Below are positions 7,112 to 16,934 of a stretch of 33,794 nt of DNA, one piece after another (within the stretch, counting starts at the first letter, position 1; the number at the start of each line of letters is the position of its first letter). Both the position numbers and the translations under genes were made by a program. The stretch lies in assembly GCA_016200135.1 (NCBI GenBank), contig JACQFI010000013.1:1-33794 (forward strand), written 5' to 3'. This stretch comes from Planctomycetota bacterium. Lineage in GTDB: Bacteria; Planctomycetota; SZUA-567; H5-PLA8. Under the pieces are notes generated by a model that did no database searches, had not been told where the DNA came from, and saw only the letters and a list, made by a program, of their open reading frames with translations.

Positions 7112-10100
7112 TCAGCCAGTAACTTTCTTCGCAGGGATTAAGCTAAGGATTCTTCGAATCTCGTGCCGTGGGTTCAACCACCAGTTTCGACTCCATATGC
7201 GGGCAATCTTCCAGCCCCGGCTTTCCAGGAAGCGCTGGCGAGCTAGATCGCGCTCGCGGACGCTCTTCCCGCTGTGGAACGCCTCTCCATCGCATTCAAT
7301 ACCAAGGCAGAATTTAGCGGGAACTTCTGGGTCTACGATCGCCAAGTCAATCCGATAGTTACCTACACCCCACTGTGTCTCAACCTGATACCCGGCCCTT
7401 ATTATTGCTTCGTAAACTTGCTCTTCAAAAGGAGAATCGAAGGACTGCTCCCTCTTTGCAAGAGGCGTCTGGATCGCCGGATTCAGATCAGAAATAACCT
7501 TTTTCCTCTTCGGCTCTTCCTTCTGTCCAACGGCCTTGGCGTAACAGAGAAACTGCTTAAAGCGGCGCGGCCCCAAGTTCTTCAGAGTCTCGACCGCTAA
7601 CGTATCAGGATCAAAGGAACAGATTACGTGCATGGCCTTCCTGGCACGAGTGACCGCAACATTGAGCCGGTTCTCGCCGCCTTCAACGCTAAGAGGCCCA
7701 AATTGCTTTCGCATGACGCCAGAAGGGTCGTCGGCGTAACCGATACTGAAGATAATTACGTCACGCTCATCGCCCTGTACATTTTCAATGTTCTTGATGA
7801 AAGGCTTGTCGTCCACTCTACCACTTGGCGGGTTGTTGGCTAAAGCCCACAATTCAGCAAATTCAGCCGATAAACCCATTTGGCGCTCGATCTCGTCCTT
7901 TATTTCTTCCTGCTGCCGCTCGTTGAACGTGATAACCCCCGTACTTCTAAATGAGAAATCTCGGCTGAACTCCAACTGCCTACGCAGGATCTCTACGGTT
8001 TTTTGAGCTTCGACCTGGTTCCTGCGGTTTTCCCAAATTCCTTTAACCGGGACCCAAGTAATCGGCGGGTCTGCCGTTCGTGATATGTTCGCTGCGATAA
8101 TCAGTTTGCCGTCGTAGTATCCATGGTTGCTAAAGTCGATCAGTTCCTGAAATTCACTACGATAGTGCCAGCTCAAGTAATCGAAGCCGTAGATTCGTTT
8201 TGCGAGCATGAGCAAGCTGTCAATCTGCTTTGCTTCCGCAAGGGCATCGTCCTCCCCATCAACATCAGCGTCCTCGCCATCTGCGGATGCAGATTGGAAA
8301 AAATGGCTCGGGGGCATCTGCTGTTCGTCGCCAGCGATCACTGTCCGCTTCCCTCGGTAGATGACGGGAAGGGCGCGCTCGACCGCCAATTGGGATGCTT
8401 CGTCAAAGATAATCAGATCAAACAAGCCCCGCTCCAACGGGAAGATTTCGCTCACCGCTTCAGGTGTCGCAAGCCAACATGGGCAGACGTTTCGCATGGG
8501 CCAGGGATATTCTTTAAGCAGGCCTCGAAGGGGCCTGATGGATCGCTTTTTCCCAGCTTCAGAGGTCAACCTGTTCCAATCGGTTTGCGCCTTTCGGTTT
8601 CCTCTGGCCAGGAGGTCTGGAGGGAAGGTGGGCAGTGTTTGCCTATTCCTAATTGAGGCCGCTAAATCCTTGGCAACCGCCTTCTGCTTCGCATCGAGCT
8701 TCTGTTGAAGTGTCTGGCGCAACTGTTCATAGCGTTGAAACGGCTGCCCTTTAAGCGCTGTATGCTTGGATTCGGCCTCGTCAATCCATCGGAGATTGAT
8801 TTCGTGGAATAATGTTTCTCCCCAGTCCACAGAGGGATCTAGGGCCTCAGCACAGTGGAGCAGGACATTGATATGCGCTTCCGACAGCTTTGAGCGGATT
8901 TGATCGTGCTGCTGTATGTCTGCGAAATCGCGCTCTACGGTAGCAAGAATGTCCCCCGTTAGTTCGTGGAGTTGTTCCGGGGAATCCACGAGTGCGGAGA
9001 TTTCCTGGAACCACGTTTTACTCATGACGCCATCTAATCCGAAGAGCGAATCCCGAATCTCTTGAGCATAAGTAAGGGCTTCAGGCCACTGGCTAACAGG
9101 AAGGTTCTTCATTCGCATTTGGTTCGCACCAACCACGCTCCGCGCCGAATACCAAGAGGGGAGGATATGGCGATACCAGCGATCCTTCATCTGTTCGTAT
9201 ACAGCGGACGCTTCCAATAGTAAGGCGCGAAGGCGTGCGTCCGAGATTAGCCGACTTGGACCACCCTTATGCGAAACCCCGGCAAGCTTCTTGAAGGTTT
9301 CCGCGATACGAATTTGATCAAAGTGGCCCAAAGTGGACCAGTTCCCTCGGCCAGCCAAGGGCCGCGTTGGCAAGTCAAACCGAAGCGTGCCCTGCTTTGC
9401 CTCATTCACGGTGCGAGTGAGATCAGTGAGGCTCTTGTCGTTCAATTTCGCCAATTCGGCTGGAACATTGAGGGATGGCTTGAAGCCATGTTTTGCGCGG
9501 CCATAAATTCTGGAGAGGCGAATCCCGTGAAATTCGCGGCCCAAGGGCTCAACAATCTTCCGTATCTCGGCTATGAGCAGGTCGATCTCTTCGCTGAGGG
9601 CGCTAACTCCCTGTGGAATGGAATCCGCGGGCGAATTAGTTACGTCTGAAAGGATAGTAGAAATCTTTTTGTATATGTCCGGCCTATCGGCCGTCGGATC
9701 GTGCACGACAAAAGCGCCATGTCCAAGACCCACTTGGCTCAGACGATCATAAACCACATCAAGCGCGGCTCTCTTTTGGCAGACGACCAGGACGCGATCG
9801 CCTCGGCTGAGAGCATCAGCAACTAGGTTTACTATGACCTGCGATTTCCCTGTCCCAGGCGGGCCACGTACAACAAGACATTCAGCAGATTGAGCCTTAA
9901 CGACTACTGCGTCCTGGCTCGGATCGCTCGGCAGCACCAAGTTCAGTTGCTTGTCCGAGACGGCATCCAGAGCCACGTCTCCGATCTGCGGGTTGCCCCC
10001 TTGATCATCAGCGGGCGCTTCGACCAGATTATCGACGATACCCTGTTGAACCTCCCCGTCTTCGGCGCGCTCGATCATGTTCTCAAAATCCAAGAACAAG

Positions 10101-10924
10101 GACGTGCTCGTCTGCGGAAACAGGCCCGCGACCAGGTAGTTGGTTAGCTTGAGAGGGACGGGTGGTTGGTCGGCAAGGTCTTTGTTCGTGAGCGGGCGAA
10201 TTTTGGCGCCGGCATCGTACTGCACAGACTGTATCGGGATGCCTACTTCCTTGACCACGCTGGCGAGATTTGTGAAAAAGGTCTGTGCGGAACACGCAGG
10301 ATCTTTGCTGCTGCTTTCAAGTACGTGGCCGATCCGCTCCATCAAGTCTTCCGGCGTCTCGAAGTCCTTGAATTTCTTTAGGGCCGCAAGCATGGCCTCG
10401 TTGCTTTGCACTTCACGGGCTTCGTCAAAGGCAAGGTGCCAGCCTGCGCGACGGCCCTCGCGCTCGAACTTTAGCGAAATGGGAACCAACAGGAGCGGAC
10501 CTCGCAGGTATGTGTGGGGATCAACATGGCCTTCAAGCCAACACAGGCCTAGAAACAGTTCCTGTAGGCCGGTTTCTTCAGTGAGCGCGTCCGAGAAGCG
10601 CGACAACTGTAGGAGATCGGCGCGCTGTTGTAGAGACTCATCGGATTCTTCCCGGTTGGGCACGAGAAGAACCTCTCCGGAAAGTTTCGCCGCCTTTACC
10701 CATGCTTGCTCACGCGTTTGGGCGGAAAGGTTCGCGAGATCAAAGCTGCGCTTCTTGACAATCCGGCGCAGGAAGAGGCTTGGGTTTCTCAAGTCAATGT
10801 TGAGCAGGCGATCCTTAAACGCAGACAACTGCCGCATTAAGTTCGCTTGTTGGCGCGGATCTACTGTGGGCTGCCTGGTTGGTTGCTGCTGAAACGCGAT
10901 TTGTGCTTTGTTGGGAACGGTCAT
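7112..10924 (-). CDS. DUF4011 / SF1 helicase / Vsr-like nuclease, candidate antiphage protein
   Basis: A 1270-aa protein in three parts. Residues about 30-290 resemble DUF4011 (FKDRLLNIDLRNPSLF; GPLLLVPISLKFE). The split SF1 (DNA2/NAM7-like) helicase core has Walker A GPPGTGKS (354-361), Walker B FDEAS (840-844), GDEQQMPPS (865-873), QGDERDVIIFSIGY (1050-1063) and NVAVTRAR (1088-1095), with a long helical insert between motifs I and II. Residues about 1160-1260 form an MTES_1575/Vsr-type nuclease: FEEQVYEAI, YRIDLAIVD (D1193), GIECDGEAFHSG (E1210, D1212), RDLARQRFLESRGW, RIWSRNWW. This domain order matches the single-gene DUF4011-helicase-Vsr defence architecture (hhe) as I recall it. GC is lower than in flanking genes (33-34 G/C in sampled 60-base lines at 7681, 8881 and 9781), which suggests transfer. 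A weak GAGAG lies before the ATG. No partner gene is adjacent. Confidence 0.82.
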   Translation of the reverse strand: MTVPNKAQIAFQQQPTRQPTVDPRQQANLMRQLSAFKDRLLNIDLRNPSLFLRRIVKKRSFDLANLSAQTREQAWVKAAKLSGEVLLVPNREESDESLQQRADLLQLSRFSDALTEETGLQELFLGLCWLEGHVDPHTYLRGPLLLVPISLKFEREGRRAGWHLAFDEAREVQSNEAMLAALKKFKDFETPEDLMERIGHVLESSSKDPACSAQTFFTNLASVVKEVGIPIQSVQYDAGAKIRPLTNKDLADQPPVPLKLTNYLVAGLFPQTSTSLFLDFENMIERAEDGEVQQGIVDNLVEAPADDQGGNPQIGDVALDAVSDKQLNLVLPSDPSQDAVVVKAQSAECLVVRGPPGTGKSQVIVNLVADALSRGDRVLVVCQKRAALDVVYDRLSQVGLGHGAFVVHDPTADRPDIYKKISTILSDVTNSPADSIPQGVSALSEEIDLLIAEIRKIVEPLGREFHGIRLSRIYGRAKHGFKPSLNVPAELAKLNDKSLTDLTRTVNEAKQGTLRFDLPTRPLAGRGNWSTLGHFDQIRIAETFKKLAGVSHKGGPSRLISDARLRALLLEASAVYEQMKDRWYRHILPSWYSARSVVGANQMRMKNLPVSQWPEALTYAQEIRDSLFGLDGVMSKTWFQEISALVDSPEQLHELTGDILATVERDFADIQQHDQIRSKLSEAHINVLLHCAEALDPSVDWGETLFHEINLRWIDEAESKHTALKGQPFQRYEQLRQTLQQKLDAKQKAVAKDLAASIRNRQTLPTFPPDLLARGNRKAQTDWNRLTSEAGKKRSIRPLRGLLKEYPWPMRNVCPCWLATPEAVSEIFPLERGLFDLIIFDEASQLAVERALPVIYRGKRTVIAGDEQQMPPSHFFQSASADGEDADVDGEDDALAEAKQIDSLLMLAKRIYGFDYLSWHYRSEFQELIDFSNHGYYDGKLIIAANISRTADPPITWVPVKGIWENRRNQVEAQKTVEILRRQLEFSRDFSFRSTGVITFNERQQEEIKDEIERQMGLSAEFAELWALANNPPSGRVDDKPFIKNIENVQGDERDVIIFSIGYADDPSGVMRKQFGPLSVEGGENRLNVAVTRARKAMHVICSFDPDTLAVETLKNLGPRRFKQFLCYAKAVGQKEEPKRKKVISDLNPAIQTPLAKREQSFDSPFEEQVYEAIIRAGYQVETQWGVGNYRIDLAIVDPEVPAKFCLGIECDGEAFHSGKSVRERDLARQRFLESRGWKIARIWSRNWWLNPRHEIRRILSLIPAKKVTG

Positions 10925-11312
10925 GTTTTTCTCTCACTGCTGTTTATACCTTAACATTTAGACTTGCATACGCCCGGTATTTCCAATTTCGGAAATCGCG
11001 TCATGAAAATCAGTGTTAGAGCTCTCCAAAATTCCAGCTATCACCTCCAGGCTTTTGACTCTGCTCTGGGCAAAAAATTTCACCGGACTTGCCCTGCCTT
11101 ACCGACCCCCGCAGCCCCAAAACCGCCGCTTTTGCCGCCCCAAACTCGGCCGAAAAAATCTTTTTTGGGCCTCTTCCCACCCCCTCAAAAGTGGTGAAAG
11201 TGCTATAGAGCTCTATAGCACTTAGACGACTCCCTTTTGGGTTATTGCACCACGTTACTTGACGCTATATCCGGTCCATCCGGCCGATCCTGCTTATCCT
11301 GTTCCCGGCGGT
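10925..11312. other. Gene-free interval upstream of the helicase
   Basis: No convincing gene. It contains the helicase leader, a small palindrome around ATTTCCAATTTCGGAAAT (10979-10996), the perfect palindrome at 11198-11223, and GATCCTGCTTATCCTGTTC (11286-11304), a degenerate tandem of the ATCCTGTT-type motif often scattered in bacterial intergenic regions. On the minus strand TATAAA (10948-10943) could be a -10 for the helicase gene, but no good -35 is visible. Confidence 0.4.
11198..11223. repeat. Perfect 26-bp palindrome
   Basis: Half-site AAGTGCTATAGAG (11198-11210) is followed directly by its exact reverse complement (11211-11223) with no loop. The absence of a loop favours a binding site for a dimeric protein or a resolution-type site over a terminator, although it also lies 90 bases past the stop of the minus-strand DUF1634 gene. 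A shorter TAGAGCTCT core recurs at 11017-11025. Confidence 0.75.
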
Positions 11313-11792
11313 TCACCCTTCTACCTTGCCGAGCGCGAACGAGGCCAGGAGCAGGATCAGAACCACCGTCGTGATCACCACATACGCGCGGTCGTGCTGG
11401 TACATGAAGGCGAAGATCGAGATCGCGACGCGCAGCACCGGCGTGGCGATGAGGAACACAAGCCCAACGATCACAATAGCTTGCCCGTGGCCGGCGCGCG
11501 CGTCGGTGAACACCTCCATGATCGAATGCGGGAACGTTGCGCCGGGCTGCGTCAGAAGCGCGAGTTCTTCCTTGGAGGTCGTATAATCCGGGTGATGGAT
11601 GAAGCTTAGAACGGTTCCGAGCAGCACCGTCAGCATGCTCAGCACCACGCCGCCGCGCAGCAGGTTGCTGATGAGGATCTCGACGGTGCGGACCTTATTC
11701 TCAACGTCATCCCCAACTTCTGCTCCAACTGCGTTCCCAACTTCTTTGGGATGATCAGGTTCTGGGGTGGGCGCGGGAACTTCCGGGTTCAT
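11313..11792 (-). CDS. DUF1634 family membrane protein
   Basis: A 159-aa protein with a charged, Pro-rich N-terminal 35 residues, then RTVEILISNLLRGGVVLSML (here the first membrane helix), a second helix around GQAIVIVGLVFLIATPVLRVAISIF, and a third around VVITTVVLILLLASFAL. The 'ISxLLRGGVxLS' and 'TPVLRVA' motifs are those of DUF1634, a small family commonly encoded beside TauE/SafE permeases. Its ATG overlaps the permease stop codon by four bases (ATGA), so the two are translationally coupled and probably form one complex. Biochemical role unknown. Likely last gene of the minus-strand operon. Confidence 0.85.
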   Translation of the reverse strand: MNPEVPAPTPEPDHPKEVGNAVGAEVGDDVENKVRTVEILISNLLRGGVVLSMLTVLLGTVLSFIHHPDYTTSKEELALLTQPGATFPHSIMEVFTDARAGHGQAIVIVGLVFLIATPVLRVAISIFAFMYQHDRAYVVITTVVLILLLASFALGKVEG

Positions 11793-12640
11793 CCGTGGGC
11801 TCCTTTCAGCAGCATCTGCAGCGAGATGTAGAGCAAGACCACGACGAAAATGGTGCGGATCCAGACGCTGTTGATCTTGCCCAGCAGCTTCGACCCGGCC
11901 GTGGCGCCGACCAGCACGCCCACCATAACCGGAGCCGCCACAAAGGGATCGATCTCTCCGCGCGCGAAGTACACCCCGGCGCTCGCCGCGGCCGTCACGC
12001 CGATCATGAAGTTGCTCGTCGCCGAAGAGACTTTGATCGGCAGGCGCATGGCGATATCCATCGCGGGAACCTTTAGCGCGCCGGAACCGATCCCCAAAAG
12101 CCCGCTCACGATCCCCGCGATGTACATCAGGACGAGTCCTAACTTAGTTCCTGTCACGCGGTAAGCGATGGTCTTGCCGGTCGCTTCGTCGAAGTACGAG
12201 TCGTGCAGGCGCAGCCAGTCGGCTAAAGCGTCCGGCGCGACGTCCTCGCCTTCCTTCTGATGCCGCTTGCGGTACATGATCAACGCGGAATAACCTAGTA
12301 CGACTCCAAAGGTTATATAAAGCCAGCGGACGGGGATCACGCCGGCCAGGTACGCGCCCGTCAGCGCGCCGGTGGTCGTCGCGAGTTCCAACACCATGGC
12401 CACGCGCATGTTAGTCATGCGTTCGCGCACGTACGCCGCCGCCGCGCCGCTGGACGTCGCGATCACCGAGACGATCGACGCGCCGACTGCGTAATGGATG
12501 TCGATGCCCATCAGTAAAGTGAGGAACGGTATGATGATAATGCCGCCGCCCAGCCCCAGCAGCGACCCGAGCACGCCGGCTCCAATGGAAACGCAGAAGG
12601 TGATTCCCGAGAACTCGAGCGGCGTCATGGTGAACGACAT
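11789..12640 (-). CDS. TauE/SafE family anion permease
   Basis: A 283-aa polytopic membrane protein. The N-terminal half has GAGVLGSLLGLGGGIIIIPFL, read here as the Gly-rich first repeat of the family, and TSSGAAAAYVRE; the C-terminal half has a matching GIVSGLLGIGSGALKVPAM repeat. This internal duplication and size fit the sulfite exporter TauE/SafE family, whose members move sulfite, sulfoacetate or other organic anions. The substrate here is unknown. A central hydrophilic stretch (about 123-160, KRHQKEGEDVAPDALADWLRL and onward) is longer than usual. An alternative start is Met5. It follows uvrA by 111 bases and overlaps the DUF1634 gene by four. Confidence 0.87.
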   Translation of the reverse strand: MSFTMTPLEFSGITFCVSIGAGVLGSLLGLGGGIIIIPFLTLLMGIDIHYAVGASIVSVIATSSGAAAAYVRERMTNMRVAMVLELATTTGALTGAYLAGVIPVRWLYITFGVVLGYSALIMYRKRHQKEGEDVAPDALADWLRLHDSYFDEATGKTIAYRVTGTKLGLVLMYIAGIVSGLLGIGSGALKVPAMDIAMRLPIKVSSATSNFMIGVTAAASAGVYFARGEIDPFVAAPVMVGVLVGATAGSKLLGKINSVWIRTIFVVVLLYISLQMLLKGAHG

Positions 12641-12751
12641 ATAGAATAGAAGTACATCAGCCGCAAGGATGTTGGCGAAGTTGTGTGGAACTTCTTATTT
12701 GCCAAAGCAATACAGGTAGCACTGTGCGTCCACTGCGCGCCAGCGTGTGGA

Positions 12752-15682
12752 CTACAAGTGTTTCTTCAAGAATTGTCCCGTGAAGGAACGTTTGCATTGC
12801 GCGATCGTTTCCGGTGTGCCGCACGCGATGACTTCGCCGCCGCTATGCCCACCTTCGGGGCCCAAGTCGATCACATGGTCCGCGGTCTTGATAACATCGA
12901 GGTGATGTTCGATCACGAGTACCGTATGTCCTGCATCCACCAGCCGGTGAACGCATTGCAGCAGGCGGTCGATGTCCGCGAGATGCAGTCCGGTGGTGGG
13001 TTCATCCAGAATATAGAGGATGTGTTTGCCGCGCTGGAGCTTGCTGAGTTCGCCCGAGAGCTTGATGCGCTGGGCTTCGCCGCCGGAAAGCGTGGTGGAG
13101 GACTGGCCGAGCGTGAGATAGCCGAGGCCCAATTCGTCGAGCACCGCGATCTTTTTCGCGATGGTCGGCCGGTCTTCGAAGAAGCCCACGCCTTCCTCAA
13201 TCGGCATGTTCAGGACGTCGGCAATCGTCTTGCCCTTGTAGGTCACTTCAAGCGTGCCGGGGTTGTAGCGCGCGCCCTTGCAGCTCTCGCAGCGCACTTC
13301 CACGTCCGGCATGAAGTAAAGCTGAGTGGCGATGGTGCCTTCACCGGAACACTCGGGACAGCGCCCGGTCTTAACGTTGAAGCTGAAGCGGCCGGCGTTG
13401 TAGCCGCGCGCCTGGGCCTCGGGCGTCTTCGCAAAGAGATCGCGGATATCGTCGTAGAAGCCGATGTACGTCGAGGGATTCGAGCGCGAGTTCCGGCCGA
13501 TGGGCGATTGGTCGATGTTGATCACGTGATCGACATGCTCGGCGCCTTCGAGGCGGTCATGGGCCCCGAACAGCACGCGAGTGTCGTAGAGCCGGTTGAA
13601 GAGCGCTTTGAACAGGATGTCATTGACCAGGGTGCTCTTGCCGGAGCCCGATGCGCCCGTAATGCAGACCAACTGGCCGAGCGGGATTTCAACGCGGATG
13701 TTCTTGAGGTTGTTCTCCCGGGCTCCGTGCACGATCAGTTTCTTGCCGTTGCCTTTGCGGCGCGTGGTGGGCGTGGCAATTTTCTTCCGCCCCGAGAAGT
13801 ACTGTCCGGTCGCGGATTCCTTGCACGCCAGCACCTGGCTCAGCGCGCCTTCCACGACGATCTTGCCGCCATGGACGCCCGGACCGGGGCCCAGCTCCAC
13901 CAGATGGTCGGCCGCGCGAATGGTGTCCTCGTCGTGCTCGACGACGATGACGGTGTTGCCCAGGTCGCGCAAGCGCCGCAGCGTGCGGATCATTTTCGCA
14001 TTGTCTTTGGGATGCAGGCCGATGCTGGGCTCGTCGAGCACGTACAGCATGCCCATCAGGCCGGAGCCGATCTGCGTGGAGAGCCGGATGCGCTGGGACT
14101 CGCCGCCTGAAAGCGTGCCCGAACGCCGGTTGAAATTCAGATAATCCAGCCCAATGCCGAGCAGCAGGTCGAGGCGGCCGGCGATCTCACGGAGGATCTG
14201 CTGGCCGGCCTGCTTCTGGCGGCCGTGGGCGGGAATCTTGTCGAGGAAGACGCGCAGTTCTGAGAAGTTGATCGCGCCCAGCTCGTGAATGTTCTTCCCG
14301 TTCACGCTGAAGGAGAGCCGCGTCTGACGGAGGCGCGAGCCTTTGCAGTCCGGGCAGACGTGCTCGACCATGACCTTCTCCAGCCAAGCCTCCATGCCCG
14401 AATGAGCGACCTGCTTCTGGCGGTAGCGCTTGTAGTGCCGCTCGATCCGGCGCGCGATGCCGTCGAACCCCCACGGCTTGCCGAGGTGTTTGTTGTCCTG
14501 AACCTTGGCATCGGGAGGCTGCAGCAGCGGAAATTTCCCGCCGCCGGTGCCCTGAAAAAGCACGTTCACGATCTTCTTCGGAAGGTCTTTAAAGGGCGTA
14601 TCCAGATCGAATTTGTAATGCTTGGAGAGGCTGTACATGATCCGGCCGTCCCAGTTATCCGGCTGATAGTTGAAGGCTTCCTTCACGAAACATCCGCCGC
14701 GGATGCTGCGCGTCTTGTCCGGCACGAGCAGATCGGGATGGACTTGCAGGTACGTTCCCAGCCCCAGGCAGGTCCGGCAGGCGCTGACGGGAGCGTTGAA
14801 CATGAAATACTCGGGCAGCAGGTCGCCCACCGCCAGGCGATGCTTGGGGCAGCCGAAGCCCTGATAGAACTTCTCGGCGGCGCTCTTCGACGCGGTCTTT
14901 AGAATCTGTACCTTGATGAACTGTTCGCCCAGAGAAAAAGCGTTCTGGATGCCGGTGAGGATCTGCTTTTCGATGCCGCGCTTGAGAATAAATTTGTCCA
15001 CCACCACTTCCATCTCGTACTCGCGCGACTCGCTGACCTTGACCTCCTCGCTGATATCGGTCTCCTTGCCGTCCAGGTACATCTTCCGGTAGCCCTTTTT
15101 GCGGACTTCGGCGAACAGGAAGTTGAGGTCCTCGCCGTAAATCCTGAACACGGGCGCGCGCAGCTCGACTACGGAATCTTCCGGCAGCGCCAGGAGCTGT
15201 TCGAGGACCTGGTTCTTGGAGCGCACCGGGACTTCCGCGCGGCAATAGGGGCAATGCGCGGTGCCTATGGTTGAGTAGAGCAGATTAAGGTAGCTGCCGA
15301 TGTCGGTCATCGTGCCCACCGTCGAGCGCGGGTTGCGGCCGACGGTCTTCTGCTCGATGGAGATCACCGGCGAGAGCCCGAACATGAAGTCGACATCGGG
15401 CTTGGCCACCTGCGCGATAAAGCGTTTCGCAAACGTGGAAAGCGACTCCATGTAACGCCGCTGCCCTTCGGCGTAGATCGTGTCGAAGGCGAGCGAAGAC
15501 TTGCCGGAACCCGAGAGCCCCGTCACCACCACCAGCCGGTCGCGGGGAATCTTCAGCGAGACGTTCTTGAGGTTGTGCTCGCGCGCGCCGTGGATGTCGA
15601 TGGTCGTGCGGATGCCGGGCGGCGCGGAGTTCCCGGCAGCGTTGCCCTTGGCCGTGCGGGGTTGGACGCTAACGCTTGGCAC
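12752..15682 (-). CDS. uvrA: Excinuclease ABC subunit A
   Basis: The damage-recognition ATPase of nucleotide excision repair. I place the start at GTG 15682 because GAGGAGA (15695-15689) lies six bases upstream; longer in-frame reading overlaps the preceding gene with non-protein-like sequence. This gives 976 aa, slightly above the usual length of about 940. Visible: [14 protein letters not shown]alker A I; a UvrB-binding region starting at [15 protein letters not shown] signature and [25 protein letters not shown]alker A II; the zinc module CPECSGEG...[33 protein letters not shown]. The first zinc-binding site is odd: CPKH and CRTC bracket the FNAPVSAC segment, where CPxC...CPxC is usual. 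The gene overlaps the nucleotidyltransferase gene by 14 bases. Confidence 0.95.
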   Translation of the reverse strand: MPSVSVQPRTAKGNAAGNSAPPGIRTTIDIHGAREHNLKNVSLKIPRDRLVVVTGLSGSGKSSLAFDTIYAEGQRRYMESLSTFAKRFIAQVAKPDVDFMFGLSPVISIEQKTVGRNPRSTVGTMTDIGSYLNLLYSTIGTAHCPYCRAEVPVRSKNQVLEQLLALPEDSVVELRAPVFRIYGEDLNFLFAEVRKKGYRKMYLDGKETDISEEVKVSESREYEMEVVVDKFILKRGIEKQILTGIQNAFSLGEQFIKVQILKTASKSAAEKFYQGFGCPKHRLAVGDLLPEYFMFNAPVSACRTCLGLGTYLQVHPDLLVPDKTRSIRGGCFVKEAFNYQPDNWDGRIMYSLSKHYKFDLDTPFKDLPKKIVNVLFQGTGGGKFPLLQPPDAKVQDNKHLGKPWGFDGIARRIERHYKRYRQKQVAHSGMEAWLEKVMVEHVCPDCKGSRLRQTRLSFSVNGKNIHELGAINFSELRVFLDKIPAHGRQKQAGQQILREIAGRLDLLLGIGLDYLNFNRRSGTLSGGESQRIRLSTQIGSGLMGMLYVLDEPSIGLHPKDNAKMIRTLRRLRDLGNTVIVVEHDEDTIRAADHLVELGPGPGVHGGKIVVEGALSQVLACKESATGQYFSGRKKIATPTTRRKGNGKKLIVHGARENNLKNIRVEIPLGQLVCITGASGSGKSTLVNDILFKALFNRLYDTRVLFGAHDRLEGAEHVDHVINIDQSPIGRNSRSNPSTYIGFYDDIRDLFAKTPEAQARGYNAGRFSFNVKTGRCPECSGEGTIATQLYFMPDVEVRCESCKGARYNPGTLEVTYKGKTIADVLNMPIEEGVGFFEDRPTIAKKIAVLDELGLGYLTLGQSSTTLSGGEAQRIKLSGELSKLQRGKHILYILDEPTTGLHLADIDRLLQCVHRLVDAGHTVLVIEHHLDVIKTADHVIDLGPEGGHSGGEVIACGTPETIAQCKRSFTGQFLKKHL

Positions 15683-16676
15683 TCGCGTTCTCCTCGTAGT
15701 AGAAGGCCATTTCTTCAAACCCGACCCGGCCCTTCTCGAAGAGCCGGACGGGCGCGGAGACTTTGGAGATGACCTCCTTGTCCGCCAGCCATTCGCAGGC
15801 AGTGGTGACGCCTTCAAGATTCATCTGGTTCCGAAAGTACGTCTCGATCTCGGTGGCCGAGCGCACGGCGCCCTGATCGGACAGGTAGTCCAGGATAGGC
15901 TGGAAGAGGACCCGGGTCTTTTTCGTCAGGTATTGATCGATCGATTCCAGCGCCTGCGCCACCGACTTCGCGGTTTTCTTCTGGTCCATCGGCTGCGTGT
16001 ACAGGGCGTTGAAGAACTTTGGATTCAACTCCAGGGCCTGTTGGATCACTTCGCGGCCGGTGATCCGATTATCGAGCAAGACCTCGAGCTTGGCCAACTC
16101 GGTCACGCAATGCAGGATCCACACGTAGCTGTATTGCGGGTCTTTCTTTACCAGCAGCCATTTCTGTGCCTTGTACAGGATCGGCAGCACGCCCGTGCCC
16201 ACGCGCAGGAGCTGGATCTCGCGGTCCTTCGTTCCAAGCCGCTGAATGTTGTCGTACCACTCGCGAATGGTCTCGTCGCGCGTGAACACCAGCCGGCTCT
16301 TCGCGAAGAACGAATGCATGAACGAACTCTGCAGCGACCGTTCGAGCATCTGCTTGAAGCGGCTGCGCGTCTGCAAGCTGGCATGGATGTTGATCCCGTT
16401 TTCGACCAGATAGAACCCGCGGCCCTCGGACTTCTTCAGATCCTTCTCGTCCTTGCCCACCAGGAAGAGATCGATATCCGATTTCTCCCAGACCCGGTCA
16501 TGCGACATGCTTCCGCCGAGAATGACCGCCAGGATGTTCGGCTCCTGCTTGGCGCGTGCGACGAAGGTGTCGAGCGCGGCGGCGAACTGCTGCTCGGAAA
16601 CCTGCAAAGAACCCAAGGCGGCCACCTCTCTTTCGCTGACGTTACAAGAACCGTGCGTTGCAGGAAGTTGGCTCAT
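15669..16676 (-). CDS. Nucleotidyltransferase-domain protein
   Basis: A 335-aa protein of the polymerase-beta-like nucleotidyltransferase fold: [22 protein letters not shown] carries the GGS (residues 54-56) and the catalytic Asp pair D67/D69. The rest is helical with a C-terminal part ([17 protein letters not shown]...[22 protein letters not shown]) that resembles a winged-helix-like domain. The start is uncertain: ATG 16676 lacks a clear ribosome-binding site, ATG 16712 adds 12 residues, and a TTG further in follows GAGAGG. Its end overlaps uvrA by 14 bases, so the two are translationally coupled. Whether it modifies a protein, a small molecule or RNA is unknown. Confidence 0.75.
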   Translation of the reverse strand: MSQLPATHGSCNVSEREVAALGSLQVSEQQFAAALDTFVARAKQEPNILAVILGGSMSHDRVWEKSDIDLFLVGKDEKDLKKSEGRGFYLVENGINIHASLQTRSRFKQMLERSLQSSFMHSFFAKSRLVFTRDETIREWYDNIQRLGTKDREIQLLRVGTGVLPILYKAQKWLLVKKDPQYSYVWILHCVTELAKLEVLLDNRITGREVIQQALELNPKFFNALYTQPMDQKKTAKSVAQALESIDQYLTKKTRVLFQPILDYLSDQGAVRSATEIETYFRNQMNLEGVTTACEWLADKEVISKVSAPVRLFEKGRVGFEEMAFYYEENASAKR

Positions 16677-16934
16677 CAGGACGCTAAGGCACGGCAACAA
16701 CATAAGCGGCACACATGGTGGAAGCGCCTTAGCGCCGATCAGCGTACTATGAACTAACGAACGGTTGCCTGAAGGTCAAATCATTCGAATGCCGGCTCAG
16801 CGGAGTTTCCAAGGTCGCGGAAAATGGTGCGACGTTTGGAGAGGCCGCAGGAACTTGGCACCCAGGGGCTTGGCCCGTACAAAGGAGCTTCCTGGCGCCC
16901 ATCATCGGCGCGGCAGATGCGAGGGTACCTCACT
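16677..16934. other. Divergent intergenic region
   Basis: This interval separates the minus-strand nucleotidyltransferase-uvrA operon from the plus-strand deacetylase-like gene, so it must hold promoters in both directions. I see no promoter clear enough to place. Open reading frames running through it lack a ribosome-binding site and do not look coding. Confidence 0.35.

Noticed and set aside
12683..14110. Long open frame on the plus strand opposite uvrA
   Set aside because: It is the shadow of uvrA in a high-GC gene; it lacks recognisable domains and a ribosome-binding site.
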